NCBI RefSeq assembly: GCF_040802235.1
Contig: NC_133170.1
Span: forward strand, 3,859,001-3,923,000
From: Manis javanica
Taxonomy: Eukaryota; Chordata; Mammalia; Pholidota; Manidae
Reading direction: 5' to 3'
DNA length: 64,000 nucleotides
Under the pieces are notes generated by a model. That model saw only the letters and a program-made list of their open reading frames with translations. It searched no databases and had not been told where the DNA came from. This document shows positions 49,841 through 62,420 of this stretch, piece by piece. Every line of letters begins with the position of its first letter. The first letter of the stretch is position 1. The position numbers and the translations under genes were made by a program.

Positions 49841-50119
49841 GGGTCAGAAGTCCTGCCTGGATCTGGAGGAAAGAAGCAGGCCAGATGAAAGAGCCCTTTT
49901 AATTCTAGACATACTTTCTCTGAAATGATCGATGTTAGCCATTGTTTCGCGAGTTATTCCTACTTCTTACATACATGGCTTTATTGAGGGGGTATTCTAA
50001 AGTTGTATCCTGGGGGCTTCCCCAAGCAGTATTGTATTGGGGGACCTCTCGGTTCTCACAGTTCTGCAGAACTGCGTGTGTTGTATTACATACAGCACAT
50101 ATCCCTCCTATGTGTTTAA

Positions 50120-50215
50120 TGAATGAGCACCTTGGGCCCTGACTTAGGTGCTAGGGGTAGAACAGTGAATAAAACAAAGTCTTCACCCTCATGGAACTTC
50201 CTTTCTAGAGGAATA
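50120..50215 (+). repeat. Old interspersed repeat motif
   Basis: Reads TGAGCACCTTGGGCCCTGAC, TTAGGTGCTAGGGGTAGAAC, AGTGAATAAAACAAAGTC and CCTCATGGAACTTCCTTTCT, the better-preserved version of the chain at 32925 and 45020. Confidence 0.5.
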
Positions 50216-51695
50216 ATGGTGTTGTTTTTTTGTTTTTATTATGAAATGTATATTTTAATTGAGCTGCATGGTAAGCACACATAATTAATGGAAATCATTA
50301 TACTTATTATTCCTTTTTTCACAGCTAAACCAAATATTAACCATGTTTACTTCACTTTGTTCTCCAGGATATATAATGAGTGTCAATTTAACTAGATATC
50401 CAGTATTAGCTATAGTTTCATCATTATTATCCATTTGCATTCTCTTTAGAGACGTAAAAACGGCCTGCACTTTAGGTTTATCAAACACCTAGATTTTTAA
50501 AAAATTATTTTCAGATAATCTAATTTTGTCAATTATATTTATAATTCTTATACTCACAAGCATAATGTCATAGAAATGTTTCCCCTGTTTTTAATTCATT
50601 TGAACTTTATACGCTTTGGGGAGACTCATCTAATACTAAAAAATATCCTAAACCCTTGTATCAGGCTTCAAGTTTATATCTGGTTCATGTGTCAAAAATA
50701 GGAAGAAACTATCAAAAAAATATAAAGCAAAATTAAAGCCCTTCAGTGAGCAATACAAAAAATTCAATTATGTTAAGTAAAATTAAATTAGAGTGGGTTT
50801 GGGATAGGCTGGGCCTAATTCATTTTCATATTTAAGAAGGAAAAACATTTTATTCACTTTTGTCTTCTTTCCTCCCCTTTGGTGACAACTGAGTGCATAT
50901 TTCTGTGTCTCTTCATTAGGCATATTAAAGAAAAATTCTGGCAGTGACAAGTTTGTTCAAAAATAATGGCAAAAATGACAAACATGAAGAGGTTATTTTA
51001 TCAAAAGGATCCTCCCTGTTCTTTGATGTTACAGGAGAAGATGAGCTGATGATGTGTGAGGTCGTAGACCAGTCATGACAAATGGCAATGGTAATGGTCA
51101 CAGGCAAGAGAAAGTACCTACTTTACTCCTATTTTTTTCTGATCAAGTTTTAGAAAATCTTAATATTAGAAAGGAAAAAAGTTAAGATCCAAAACCTTTT
51201 CAAAGTATGTTTTGAAGAACTTCAAAGCAGGCAAGATCATCCTGGGAAAGTAAAGGGTTATGGTAGTAAGACGTGGGTGCTTAAGTTAATATTTCTGATC
51301 AACGTGGCTAAAAAATGCAAAACTACAATGCCTATCTAATTGGAGAAAAAACATCATAAATTATAATCTATAGATGGCATTTGATATAAAAAGATTTCCC
51401 CAAAACTTTTCCTAATAAATCTTAGAGTTCCATATAGCTTAAATAAGGAAATCAGGGGGACTCTTTGCTTTCCCATTTTAGGCTCAGATATGCTTTTTCC
51501 CTTATAGTTTTAAAATGTTTAGGTTCCTGTAATTATCTTCACTACCAAGGTACTCGAATGCTAAAAAAAAAAGAAACCTAAATAAAAAAGCATTTTAGGG
51601 TAGATGATGACAGTTTTTTAAATGTCCAGGTCTTTGTTTTTGCTAAAAGAATTCATTTGAAACTATGTACAAATTATCAGACCAATGTAACTCAC

Positions 51696-51854
51696 CCGTC
51701 TTTGCATCTTTCCAGTCATCTGAAAGGACAGTCTTGGTCTGGATGGTGTACTTAGATATGGGACTGTGATTGTCTGAACCGCGGCTCCAAGTAAGTGCCA
51801 CCGAAGTGGCCCTAATGTCCTCTATTCGCAGACCACCTGGAGGGCCTGGAGGGC
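51696..51854 (-). CDS. CNTN1: CNTN1 coding exon: Gly/Pro hinge and first half of FNIII domain 1
   Basis: The exon is 159 nt and enters and leaves in phase 1. It corresponds to human residues about 602-654. It begins with the hinge GPPGPPGGLRIEDI, which joins Ig domain 6 to the FNIII stalk, and continues ATSVALTWSRGSDN, containing the conserved B-strand tryptophan of FNIII domains. It ends SDDWKDAKT. The acceptor is TTCTAG and the donor is GTGAGT. Against human contactin-1 (from memory) the only change I see is Ile to Val in KTVLSDD. It is the most 5' contactin exon in the window. The preceding exon, which should encode the end of Ig6 and supply the first base of the Gly codon, was not found up to 64000. 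Confidence 0.97.
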
Positions 51855-53164
51855 CTAGAATGAGAATTTGGTTAATAAACCAATGAATCCCAACTAGTGC
51901 ATTAAGCTCACATTAGAATACAGAAACTGTCCTCCTTGCAATTAACCTAAAGAGCATTTATATGCTGTAATCAGCAGGCTACATTCTTTTTAAACATAAA
52001 ATGTAAGTGATAATAGTATTTATGCTTTTCACTAAAGGATTTCATGGTGTCTCTTTTTATGAAAGGAGATAAATGCTATCATTTAAAATAGCATTATTAT
52101 TCAGGATACATACGATAACCTTTGCCACGTAAAATGCAATTGGCATCAATTGGGATCTAATACAGATTGTAGTAGAGTGTGATTTAATGAATCCTTGCTA
52201 AATGCATGAATCAGAGATGGTAGCACAATTCAGTCCAGTTATGAGAATAATTAACCAATGTGTCATTGTACCTCCCCAGAATGGAACAAATACTTTTCTA
52301 TAACCCTAAAAGTTATAGGCAATTTATCTACTTGGAGTAGAATTTCAAAGAATGATTGTATGTATCATTTTGGGTAATACAGATATTACTTACAGTAGAA
52401 GGAATAAATAATATTAAAAAATGTTTATACTTATATAAAATGCAGAAAACAATTGTCAACTCAGAGATATATGAGCAATGCTCTGAGACATCAAATTATA
52501 TTCAAGAGTCTTGGTACAGAAGAATTATTACCGCAGAACACACAACAATGTTAAAAATATGTTTTCATGGGTGCTTCATAACTAGTAACAATATTATTCA
52601 TCTTCTAAACTGAGAGCCGTGTGGTGGGTGGTAAAAAATGACAGGATAAAGGAGACATTTCTTTTTGGTTTCAAAGAGCTCTTTGTCCCTGAAAAGGCTG
52701 AAATGGACCAGCAAACAAATATCTGTATTTGAAATCAGTAAATGCCATGATAACAACATACAAAATATTTAATTTTTATTTGCAATGTTTTTAAAAAAGA
52801 AAACAGAGTCCTTTAAATGGTAGAGTGGCACCATCACTTACAGTGCTAAAGAAGGCTGTCCTTTAACAGAACCTAGAGTAGACATTTCAGAAAACACCAT
52901 CACTGGTTTTCTTGGTATCAGAAAGGGGTCCATTCCCAAGTGAATTAGGAATACTGAATATACTAATCAACAACTTCGATAAAGTGGCACCTTTACTTTT
53001 TCATCTTGAATAGAGTAATAAATAAGGAATTTGTTTTTATCTTTTAGCCTCCTTATTTGTTTATCAAATCTGATACTTAGCCCACGTGGTTTTATTTCTC
53101 CATGTGGGCTTTGCTCTTTGGAGACGTACAGACAGTACCCCAATCCTTCACCAGTCTCCTGTGA

Positions 53165-53208
53165 TTGGTCCCACAGAGGAAAAGATGTATGTAGTTCTAC
53201 ACCAACGT
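53165..53208 (+). repeat. 44-bp direct repeat, copy 1
   Basis: TTGGTCCCACAGAGGAAAAG continues to ACACCAACGT. It differs at two positions from 54151-54194. Flanks show at most weak similarity. The family is unknown. Confidence 0.85.
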
Positions 53209-54150
53209 ATTATTACTAATACTAAAAGAACACAAGACACATCCCATTGAACATGGTAAATTTTATTACTTGGAATTATATAATAAAAAGTAAAGGTAAA
53301 TAATCTGTAATAGCATACTTATATGTTTTTATGTTAAAAGGAACAAAAACATATCATCCCAAATAACGGAAAATAGGCAAATAATAAAGAACACATTTTG
53401 GCAACTCAGAAAGAACATATCACATTTTTCATGTGTAAGAACCACAATGAAATACAGTGCACATGCTTGATCAGAACCAGGAAGTTCATTAGTTCATTTA
53501 AAGCACCATCTCAAGTCAATTACTGAATGCAATATTTCAGAGTACTAAAATTTTAAAGATAGAGTGAAAAATAAAGGAAATAATTTTTAAAAGGAAGAGA
53601 AAGTCATGCATTCAGATACTTTTTCTGAGCATAAAGTAAGGCATTAGGAAAATGGTAAGGAAAATATAAGACAAAATTGACACCAGTTAGCCTTTAAACA
53701 TTAAAATGTAAATTATTTCTCTGCTTTTATCTCTGAAGTTCTTGGTGTGGCAAATGGATAATAATTTAAAAGGTCAGATTAAAGTCATGTATTACTAGGG
53801 TATCTGGGGGGACTCTACATGCATAATTTTACTCAGCCATCCAGTCGTTGAAGAAAAGCACTGTTGAACCAAACTTTGCATTTGTTAGTTTTTTCCTCTG
53901 ATACATGCCTGACCGAGAGTGTGTTCTTGGTAAATACTTGGTCAAACATAAATGATTTTATTACAATTGATAAATGTGTTATGTTCTGTAAAAATAACGG
54001 TCATCCACAAATCAGTCTCCATTCTCCTACTTGCTTTGAAATACTAGACAATCATGAGGTGGCAAAGCAGAGGGCAAGTGGGAAGGGCTGGTTGACATCC
54101 TCAAACACTGGTGAGGCAATTCTTGGTAACGGTTCACCTGATGTGAAGCA

Positions 54151-54194
54151 TTGGTCCCACTGAGGAAAAGATGTATGTAGTTCCACACCAACGT
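54151..54194 (+). repeat. 44-bp direct repeat, copy 2
   Basis: TTGGTCCCACTGAGGAAAAG continues to ACACCAACGT, the partner of 53165-53208, 986 bp away. Its end also forms a small inverted repeat, CCACAC-CAAC-GTGTGG, at 54184-54199. Confidence 0.85.
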
Positions 54195-54329
54195 GTGGAA
54201 CAGGCTTTTTCATGTAGTAACTGACTACAAAGATCTCCCAGAAAATACCCAAGAGAAAACATATTATTCAAGAGCATAGATTTTAGAGTTAAAATAGGCT
54301 TGTCTTTAAATTCTATGCCCTGATTTACA

Positions 54330-54500
54330 TTGGGCACATTTCTTAAATTTACTAGGCATCCATTTTCTCATCTGTAAAATAGGAGTAATAAAAATGGATC
54401 ACATAGGATTTTTTTTTTAGGGTTGAAAGAACATCTTTGAAGAATGTGGTGGTAGTCCTGGTGCACAGAAAGCTCTCAGTAAACTAGCTAATCACAGTAT
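54330..54500 (+). repeat. MIR SINE fragment
   Basis: Contains GGCATCCATTTTCTCATCTG followed by TAAAATAGGAGTAATAAAAA, then GCACAGAAAGCTCTCAGTAA, the MIR core and 3' part. Confidence 0.7.
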
Positions 54501-55795
54501 TTTTGCTGTAAGAGCTTTCTGGGCTTCTGAGCTAGCTGGCAGGAGTGATTATTAGTATTCATTAACATTTGGTAAGAACTCGCTTACCAGATTTTAAATT
54601 TACAACTTGTTTTCACTTAAAAATAAAGTGTTTTCTGGTACATTCAGCAGAGGTGGGGGAACATGGGAACGCAAGCCCTCAGCACGCACCAGGGCGTCAG
54701 GACGCAGCAAACAGAAGAGGGGCACTCAGGCAACAGACCCGACGGCCTGTGGGTCAGGCCAGCCCTGTACTGTCTCCCGGAGGAACATTTTCAAAGCAGT
54801 GCAGCTGGTATTGTTCAATTTTTCTGTTCAAAATGGGGAGAAAAGTGCTGTGGTAAAAAATAAAATAATGCAAATACCTGTTTCTTGGCACAAAGGAAAA
54901 CATTTAGGAACTGGCCACCCTTCTAATTCTTAAGCAATGCAATACGTAATTCTTACTCCAGGAAGTATGTTCCTTCATTTCTCGTTTTCCAACTCTCCCA
55001 CCTCCTCCTTCCCTGCCTCCCTCCCTCCTTCTTTCTTTTTAAGATCCCACTGCTTTGGAAACACCCTCGAGAAATCCAGGGAATCTGCAAGGGAAGCCAG
55101 GGAAAATGCAAGCAAATGGACTGTTACATGCAGCTTATTTTATTGCTTTGCTGATCTCTTTCCAGTTTCTTAGGTGGGCCTCAGGCAGATAATGATTCCT
55201 AAGGATGTTCTTTAGCAAATGTAATTATAGTGAAACACAGAAATTGGTCAGATAGAAAGGTCTTTGGAATTTGACCTGCATTTTAAATGCCTAGATACAT
55301 TAAATTAAATGACGAATTATTTTAGTCTTCGATTTTCTTTCTTTTATCATTAAAAATCTGTCTTTGGGTTGGGGGGATATGGGAATATTTCTCTGACAAG
55401 TCCTTGGAAAGGCTTTCTATCAACTCTTCTCACTACCATTGAATACTTAGGGAGATGGAAAAGGAAGAAAATGAGGAGAAAGAAAAAGAGATCTGGGGAA
55501 GGGGGTAAACGTGTTTATTCTGTCTCATCTGCTCCACTTGCTCATCACCACTGCCACCCCACGCCCTGGAGTTCCTGGGTGCACTTTATTAAGCTCATAA
55601 ATCCTATTGGGAAGACAGTGGTGCTACTACGGTTTCCTGATGCTGCCAAATGCTGACAGGTGTCATTAAGAATAGACATGATGAACTGTGTTCGGCCTAT
55701 GCGGCTGACCAACTTCTCCTTTTACAGAATTAACAGTACAGACTTCAGTGTTCATCTTTCCACCTTTTTTTTCCTATTCAAAGTCATAGTATCCA

Positions 55796-55940
55796 GCCGC
55801 TGAGCCTCTTGAGCCAACCCCCCGCGCGTCTTCAGGCGGCGGCGGCCCCTAGGCCTGCTCTTTCTTTCCCGCTCGCATCGCCCTCCCTCCTAACCTTGTT
55901 CTTTCCCTTTGGCTTTAAACAGCCCTCTCGGGGGTCGCTG
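55796..55940. other. Short CpG-rich patch in intron
   Basis: About 145 bp with clustered CpGs, including CCCCCCGCGCGTCTTCAGGC and GGCGGCGGCCCC, then TTCCCGCTCGCATCGCCC, in an otherwise AT-rich intron. It is too short for a classical CpG island. I recognise no promoter motif or repeat family in it. Confidence 0.6.
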
Positions 55941-57862
55941 GCTGACCATGCTCCGGGAACTCTCTCCATAAAATAGATCATGCCCAGAGCTACTATTCTC
56001 ACTTGCTACACTCATTAGGAAATAAACACAGGAAGAGAAATGGAAAAAAAGTAAAGATGAAATAAATATTTTTCCCCAATGGGATCTATTTTCATTGATT
56101 AATATTTATTGAATAAACCAGTACTGTGTACCAATGTCATCAATCAGTAACTAATGTAACTTCCACGATAAGCAAACAAATATAATATGCTTCTGTTGAC
56201 AATTCACTTCTAACTTGTGTATTTCTTGCGTTCCTGGTGCTAACAAGGCATCAAGGGTATTTACAAAGTCCAACATAGCAGACCTGTGCTTACGTCTTTA
56301 AGAAACCGGCATTGACTGTTTCCCTTTAGTGATCTTTCTTGTTGGGGTGAATGTGACTTACTTGGGCACAAGTGCGTATTTTGGAAAAAAAATGACAAAA
56401 ACTGTAATATATTAACAATAGCTTTTAAGTCTTTGTCTGATCTGTTAACTCAGATAAAAATACCCGTATCAGCCACTTACAAATAAGACTGACTTTCTTA
56501 ATCACATAAAGGCACTTGTCAATCTTTCCTGAATTTTACTAGCATCTTTGGGGGAAAAAATTTTACATATGAATAAAATACAGATGCTCTTTTAAATGAT
56601 ATGTTAAGTAATCGAGGGAAAATGAGCAGAAAAAGTACAATTATTTATCAGTTCTGTCATCTTCTTTAGGAATGTAGTCACTGTCAACCAAGAAGAGTTT
56701 AGACATTCAAGGAAAAATAGCTGGAAAAAATACTTTCGAAGTGAGTATTCACACATTGTAAGCTGGCCATGTTTTCTCAGTCAGTAATGGAGGCCCATTT
56801 CCTAAGTCAAATGGGACAGAAGATGGGAAACTGGGACCCTGTAGAATTAAAGAGGATGCACAGAAGCTGTGGCTACACTCTAGCATCACTTGATTTGGGA
56901 ACAATTCTTAGGCAGTAACCCTAATGTACTTTCTTCTTCTTAAACACCGACTAGCGTTTCAACAACTGGACCCAGAAACTTACTGATCACCTCGGGACTC
57001 CACTCCTCACCCCATTTAATGTAAACCGTGCTGTTTCAGAACTCACGTAGGCGGGCAAGACTTCCGGTGTCATTCTGGTTCCACCTGCAACTCCCCAGAG
57101 GTGCTTAAAGCAAAGTACCACGTACTGACAGTCTGTGGTTCACTGTTTATTTTTACCAAAATAGCAAATTTTAATTAAAAAGTTTGAATGTTAAGGAAAC
57201 AAACAACTTTTCCAAACAAGACATCATCTCTTTTAAAATAAACTGATCTTAAAATAACATTGCTGAAAAAATATCAGTTATATTAAGGCAAGTGGCTGCT
57301 TCTTTACCGAAATATGTCAAGTAAAGTCCTTCTATTACTACAGGTTTGATTGTACTCTGAACATTAGTTAATGCAATGGCCCTACTTTAACGGGATGAAA
57401 CATAAATCAATGTATGGGGTCTTGTCAATGCTTAAAGCTGTATCAAGATGAAAAAGAGTTTTAAATATCTTTACCATTTAATAGGAGTATGGTAGTTTTT
57501 AACCTTCAACATTGATAAAAGTGAACTTTTTATCAAAAGATCACCCTTAGAAATGGGAATGAGGCTAAAGCGAAGTAAATGACTGTCTAACTCCTCTGCA
57601 GGATTATATAAACAGTTTATATAAACAAGAAGAGTCCTCCTTTTCTGGTACCAGTCACACTTGTCATGTGGTTTCTTTTTAATTTTTATTCTTTCTTTTC
57701 AAAACATATATTCCCATCTGGTCTTGGTGGTGCGCTCCCAATTACGGACCGTGTGAGAAGATGTCCACATGATGATCCATCCACATATCTCCATGGTGAT
57801 GTTTATAGATACAGGAGGATCTCGAGCTAATTTTAAGTATCTAATTTTAAATAGAAATTCAC

Positions 57863-57915
57863 CTGGATCTGTCATCTGTATTCTAAGAGAGTTCTTTCTG
57901 TGACAGTAATTGAGA
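57863..57915 (-). other. Exon-like sequence with strong splice signals (unproven)
   Basis: On the minus strand, a 25-nt pyrimidine-dominated tract ending TTATTTTCTAG precedes 53 bases ending GATCCAG, then a GTGAAT donor. Canonical CNTN1 exons around it use phase 1. Read in that phase, the segment hits TGA after 14 complete codons, so inclusion would truncate the protein before the FNIII stalk and GPI signal. No contactin homology is seen. It may be a pseudoexon or a poison exon. Confidence 0.25.
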
Positions 57916-58239
57916 CTAGAAAATAAAAAATAAAAATAAAAAAGATGGTAATAAACTGAGCCAGAGAAATTTACTCCTTTAAGATGATTAGTAAATTACT
58001 TTGAAAAGAAAACTGCAGGTGTATCTGAGTCATTCCACACCCCTCAAAGCTTTCCTGAGAGTTCTTCCAAACACAGACAGAGTTGGAGTCACTAAGGAGA
58101 AGTCCATACAATAGCCCATCCCTAAACATAAACCTGTGTGAGAAGAGCAAAACTATTTCTTGTTTAGAAACAAGAATTTTAAGCATGTCTCTTTGACCAA
58201 ATGGAATAAAGAAAAGTATTTTTGAACAATGAAATTTAA

Positions 58240-58535
58240 GCAATTCACTGGTGGTTGCCATGGGAGAGGGGCTGGGTAGGGAGGGAGGGAGGGCAAGGGG
58301 GTAAATGTGCACAAAAATTCTCAATCATAATATAAGCTGGTCATGGGGATGGCAGTCCAGCGGGGAGAATACAGTCACTGATTCTGTGACACCCTTCTAT
58401 GTTGACAGTGCCTGCGCTGGAGGGGGTATGATATGGTGGCTGTTGGACCACTGTGCTGTGTGTGTATTTGAAACCAACACAACCTTGCTTATCAATCGTA
58501 CTTCCATAAAAATAGAACAATTTAAAAAAAAGGCA
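58240..58535 (+). mobile_element. L1 LINE 3' UTR end with A-rich tail
   Basis: Reads CACTGGTGGTTGCCATGGGA, a (GGGA)n run (58276-58296), GGTCATGGGGATGGCAGTCC, GTATTTGAAACCAACACAAC, CTTGCTTATCAATCGTACTT, and a short A tail near 58520-58531. This follows the laurasiatherian-type L1 3' end I know. It is truncated at the 5' side and non-coding. Confidence 0.7.
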
Positions 58536-60044
58536 CATGAAAAAGCATTAAATCAAAAATAGCTTGTCAAACACAAACAACAAGACACTGTGGCAACTCC
58601 AGAAAAAGAAGTGCTCACTCTGAAAAGGAACTTGCCTTAAAAAAATATCTAAGCAATTCTAGGAAGAATTACACATACTTCAATTCTAATCCTTCACTTT
58701 TGCCCAAGTCCTTCCAATAAAAGTCTCAACCTTCCTCCCAAAAGATCTAAAAAGGCCGATGAAAGGAGTTAATAAAATTAAATACGCATGCATTCTGTGA
58801 ATGGCTTAGTCATCTGCACTTAAATCCTGCTACTGAGATGCCTGCCAATCGTCTCCACGGGCAATCCATTTTCGCTTCCTAACCCCAGAAACTGTTCCAA
58901 AACCCCACAGAGCCGAGGGCAGTCTTCAGTTACCTATCGCTGCTTTCATGTTCTCTTGCCAAAGAACGTAGTGCACCAGGGTACGAAAGGCCGCTGGAGC
59001 AACGTCCCTTAGCTGACGCCCCAATCCAGGGGCTCATTAGTGAATCTGACCACGTGGTTCTTAACCTGCCTGGGCAAATCAAACAATTCATTCACTGGCA
59101 AAACTCCTGAATTATAATTCACCAGTTCTTCATTCTTTTTTCTGATAATGAGCTAATTTCTAAGATATATAACTCCAAAGAAAAACAGGGCATGAAAACA
59201 AAACTTCACTTGGTCATTATGTGACATACAAGGTTAGTCCATGGGCCAATTCTCAGATATTAGTGAAGCTGTCTAATCATAGATTTAAATATTTTCCTGT
59301 TCAAAGTATGCTTAGATGTTTCAAAAGGAAAAAAATTCTCTAGGAACTAAATGGAGGGGAAAAACTGCAGAAGCTACGAGATTGAGTAAATTAGTAAAAT
59401 CTAGTATAATATGTTAAAAAAAAAAAAGCTTTCACACAAATGGTGAGTGTCAGCGATCACCAGGCCGGAGGCAGGCTGGCACAGACGGGGAGAAAAGGAT
59501 CCATCATGTTTTTCTCTCCATCTTTTCTGTTTTTACCTGCAAGAGGAAAGATCAAGGCTGAAGGGGTAGGTGTGGACGCCTCGCCAGGGGCAGGAAGCCG
59601 TGTACTTTGGGGATTTGCCTGGTGTCCTTCAAGGGTAAATTGAAATAACAAACAACCAATGTGTGATCCTGGCGTGGTCAAACCTCTCTTACTTTGGTAA
59701 CAGCGACTGAATTTCTAAAGAACAGGAACTTAATTGTATCCACACCCCCACCCGCTCAAAAAAACCCCGAACTCCTAGATTCTTTGTGATTTCACTCCAC
59801 AGAGTACAGGTCTACCTGTTAAAACACATGCTTACGCCTTGAAGACTTCTCACTAAGGAAAAAATCCTGAGGGTGAATTTAAGCAGTGATTCTAAACATT
59901 AATTGGCGGTTGGGGCTTGAGGTCATGGGAACTTGTGTCTGGAGGAATACGGTATTTATGTTTTATGTCTCCCTGTACACTGATGGCCGAAGGAAGTGAA
60001 GGAAAATATTCACAGAAAGTCATCATGGGCAATGAGTGAACAGT

Positions 60045-60185
60045 AATAATTATTATTCTCTTTTATAAATATGGAATCTGAGACTTGCAGTGATTAGACT
60101 TAGCCTGAGACCACAAGTTACTCATGGGTGAGGTGGACTTCTACCATATGTTTGCTAACGCCAAAAGCCGCACCATTTCCAGGGC
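60045..60185 (-). repeat. MIR-like fragment, antisense
   Basis: Contains TTTTATAAATATGGAATCTG, TGATTAGACTTAGCCTGAGA followed by CCACAAGTTACTCATGGGTG, the reversed MIR core in a decayed state. Confidence 0.5.
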
Positions 60186-62224
60186 ACTGTGCAGGTCTTC
60201 TAATGACTCTATGAATGTACAAATTTAGCTGCTTTATTACAGAAAATCATGTAATGTAGAGGATGATCGCCCACCTCTTTCCCCTGCCCATAACTAAGGC
60301 TAGTTTGATGATTGGAATCAGACCACTCTAAAGCACTCCTGTCCCCTGGTGACAGTCATTCACTAAGGAGAACAGGAATTCTCAGGAATGTGTGGAGGCT
60401 CAACCTCTGGCTGGGGAGAGCCAGAGGCTGCGGGGAGCTGGTGCCCGAGTTATTCTTCAGGGTGACAGACCCTAGACTGTTCAGCGGCACTCACAGAAGG
60501 CAGAACTATGCCCTGATGTGTCACAAGATATTTGCTACTTATTAGTAATATTAAAAATTCACACGTTTCTGCATCTTTCTTTTCCTAAAAATGAAGTGAA
60601 CTCAAGGTCACCCTGCACTATGCTGACTCTCCCTCAGCTGTACCCCATGCGCTTCCCAGTCAAGGAGCTGTCACTCTAACACAGCCCTAGGAAATGCCCG
60701 TGACCGCGGCCAGCGTCCTCACCTCCTGTGTCCAGAGTGCCGATTACTGCTGGCGAATTTGGGGCAAACAGAAATTAACATAGTGTTTTACTTTTTAGAA
60801 GAGCCTAGAAGGCTTTTGGATTTATGCTGGAATCCGCATTTCTTCTGAGCACAGGGTGCAGCTGCACTTTCCCATCATAACGTGTGGCTGCACCCTATGC
60901 TCAGCACGAATGCAGACGGAAAAGTGCCACAGCAGAGAAAACACTGAACTCCCGGTCGTGCTGAGCTGATGGGGTGGCCTCAGTCTAACGCAGGGAATAT
61001 ACGGGGCCTTCTGCCACACAGGTGCAGGCTCTATAGTCACCTTCAAGGAAGAATTATTTTTATATTTATATACCAAGAGATTTTCTACTGAGCCCTTGCA
61101 ATGTATCTTCCTTTCTTTTCGAATATGTGTCAGTCAATCCCAGTGATGATGGTAGTTGGAGGAGCCATGGGATAGGAACCAGAAAGGACTAAAAACTTAA
61201 ATAAATGTGTGACTTCATCAAATTCCCGGGAGCTGGGCAGGTGAGATGGGCCGATGGCAGGGAGGTGGTGGTGGGCAGGAGGCCAGCCTGCAAAAGGCAC
61301 CGTCAAAAAAGAACTGCACATTCCTGAGACTTGAAATGGCAGGTTTCACAAAAACCCTACATAAGAAAACTGTCTTGCTTAAAAGGGATTTCACACCATG
61401 AAGGCTTCTCCTAGTTTTCAGTAATAAAACTAAGGTGTTTGGTCTTCTTGTTTAATAAAATGAACCAAAAAAGAGATGATATGATAAAACTCTAATTTCA
61501 AGTAACTTAAAATTTTACTTTATTCTCTAACTTTGAATTATCAGAGCCTCAGAGTGTTTTGGGTGGGCGATCTTATGTAATTTGAAAAAAATAAACATAC
61601 ACCGACAGTGAAACAGATGTGCAATAAAAATGATATGATATGATTTTTACATTAGGTGAGAAGTTGAACATATCGAGGAAAAGTAAGTTCTATAGTTAAT
61701 TTGGAACACTAGTATCTGGCCCCATTCTGTCTTTATGATGTGAAGCTGAGGGGTATTTCTTTTTATCTTTTAAACTTCCCTTGCCTGTGAAGTGGGATCA
61801 CCAGTCCCTGCATGACTGCCTCACAGCAATTTTGTTAGGATCACATGATAAAATTTGCATGAAAGTCCCGGAGACATACATCATAATCTAAGATATTTAA
61901 ACACTGTGAATGAACTATTTTTAAGGCCAAAGAGCATATTATAAAATCAAGCTTTAAAAATATCTACTACAATTTATTTACTGTTTTTGTTACTGTAATT
62001 ATAATTGTATGACATTGGCTGGCTGAAAAAATATATTGTAAAAACTATAGTTTTCCCTGGCTATTAGATTAACTATAAATATATCACGGAAAAAATAAAC
62101 TTCAAAATCTGCATCTCAGACTTCCTATAAACATTTCTTGCCAAAAAAAGAAAAAGGCCTACATTTAAATTTTCCACATTGATTACTCTATCTCATTGGA
62201 TACATTGGAATGAGCATTTGTGTA

Positions 62225-62420
62225 CACGGCGTTACAGCAGGGAGCTGGGGGGCACATCTGTTACCCGGATTCATATCTTGCTTTCCTATTTAGTAGCTGA
62301 ATGACCTTGGGTGAATAACTTAGCCTCACTGGGAGTCTATTTCCTCATGTGTAATATGGAGATAAAAATAATTTTCTTCTCTTAAAATAGTGCATGGTAA
62401 ATAATAAGACCTTAATCAAT
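62225..62420 (+). repeat. MIR SINE, well preserved
   Basis: Contains CGGATTCATATCTTGCTTTC, TAGTAGCTGAATGACCTTGG, GTGAATAACTTAGCCTCACT, TTTCCTCATGTGTAATATGG, and ATGGTAAATAATAAGACCTT. This is full MIR order from body to 3' end. Confidence 0.8.

Larger units (their letters stand above)
48949..51695 (-). other. CNTN1: CNTN1 intron within FNIII domain 1 (2.7 kb)
   Basis: Phase 1 intron, donor GTGAGT and acceptor CCTTAG. It contains an MLT1-like LTR (about 49420-49840, plus) and a following old-repeat fragment (50120-50215). No gene is seen in it. Confidence 0.9.
11129..51854 (-). other. CNTN1: CNTN1 gene, 3' half (coding exons for FNIII 1-4 and GPI signal)
   Basis: This entry spans the coding part of contactin-1 in the window. 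The nine exons, in transcript order, are 51854-51696, 48948-48799, 41388-41318, 36722-36488, 34053-33950, 26893-26707, 24282-24170, 23395-23239 and 11205-11129. They sum to 1253 nt, which with one base from the missing upstream exon gives 417 residues plus a stop. Every junction has AG acceptor and GT donor, and all phases are compatible. The protein matches human contactin-1 (compared from memory) at about 95 percent, with no indel. Contactin-1 is a GPI-anchored Ig/FNIII cell-adhesion protein of neurons and oligodendrocytes. It acts at paranodes with Caspr and neurofascin-155 and as a Notch or phosphacan partner (family knowledge). The paralogues CNTN2-6 have clearly different C-termini as I recall them, so the assignment is firm. 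The signal peptide and Ig domains lie outside the window. Confidence 0.97.

Noticed and set aside
56941..57110. Moderately GC-rich stretch considered as a possible exon
   Set aside because: No contactin-like translation in any frame and no paired splice sites. Probably an unassigned old repeat.
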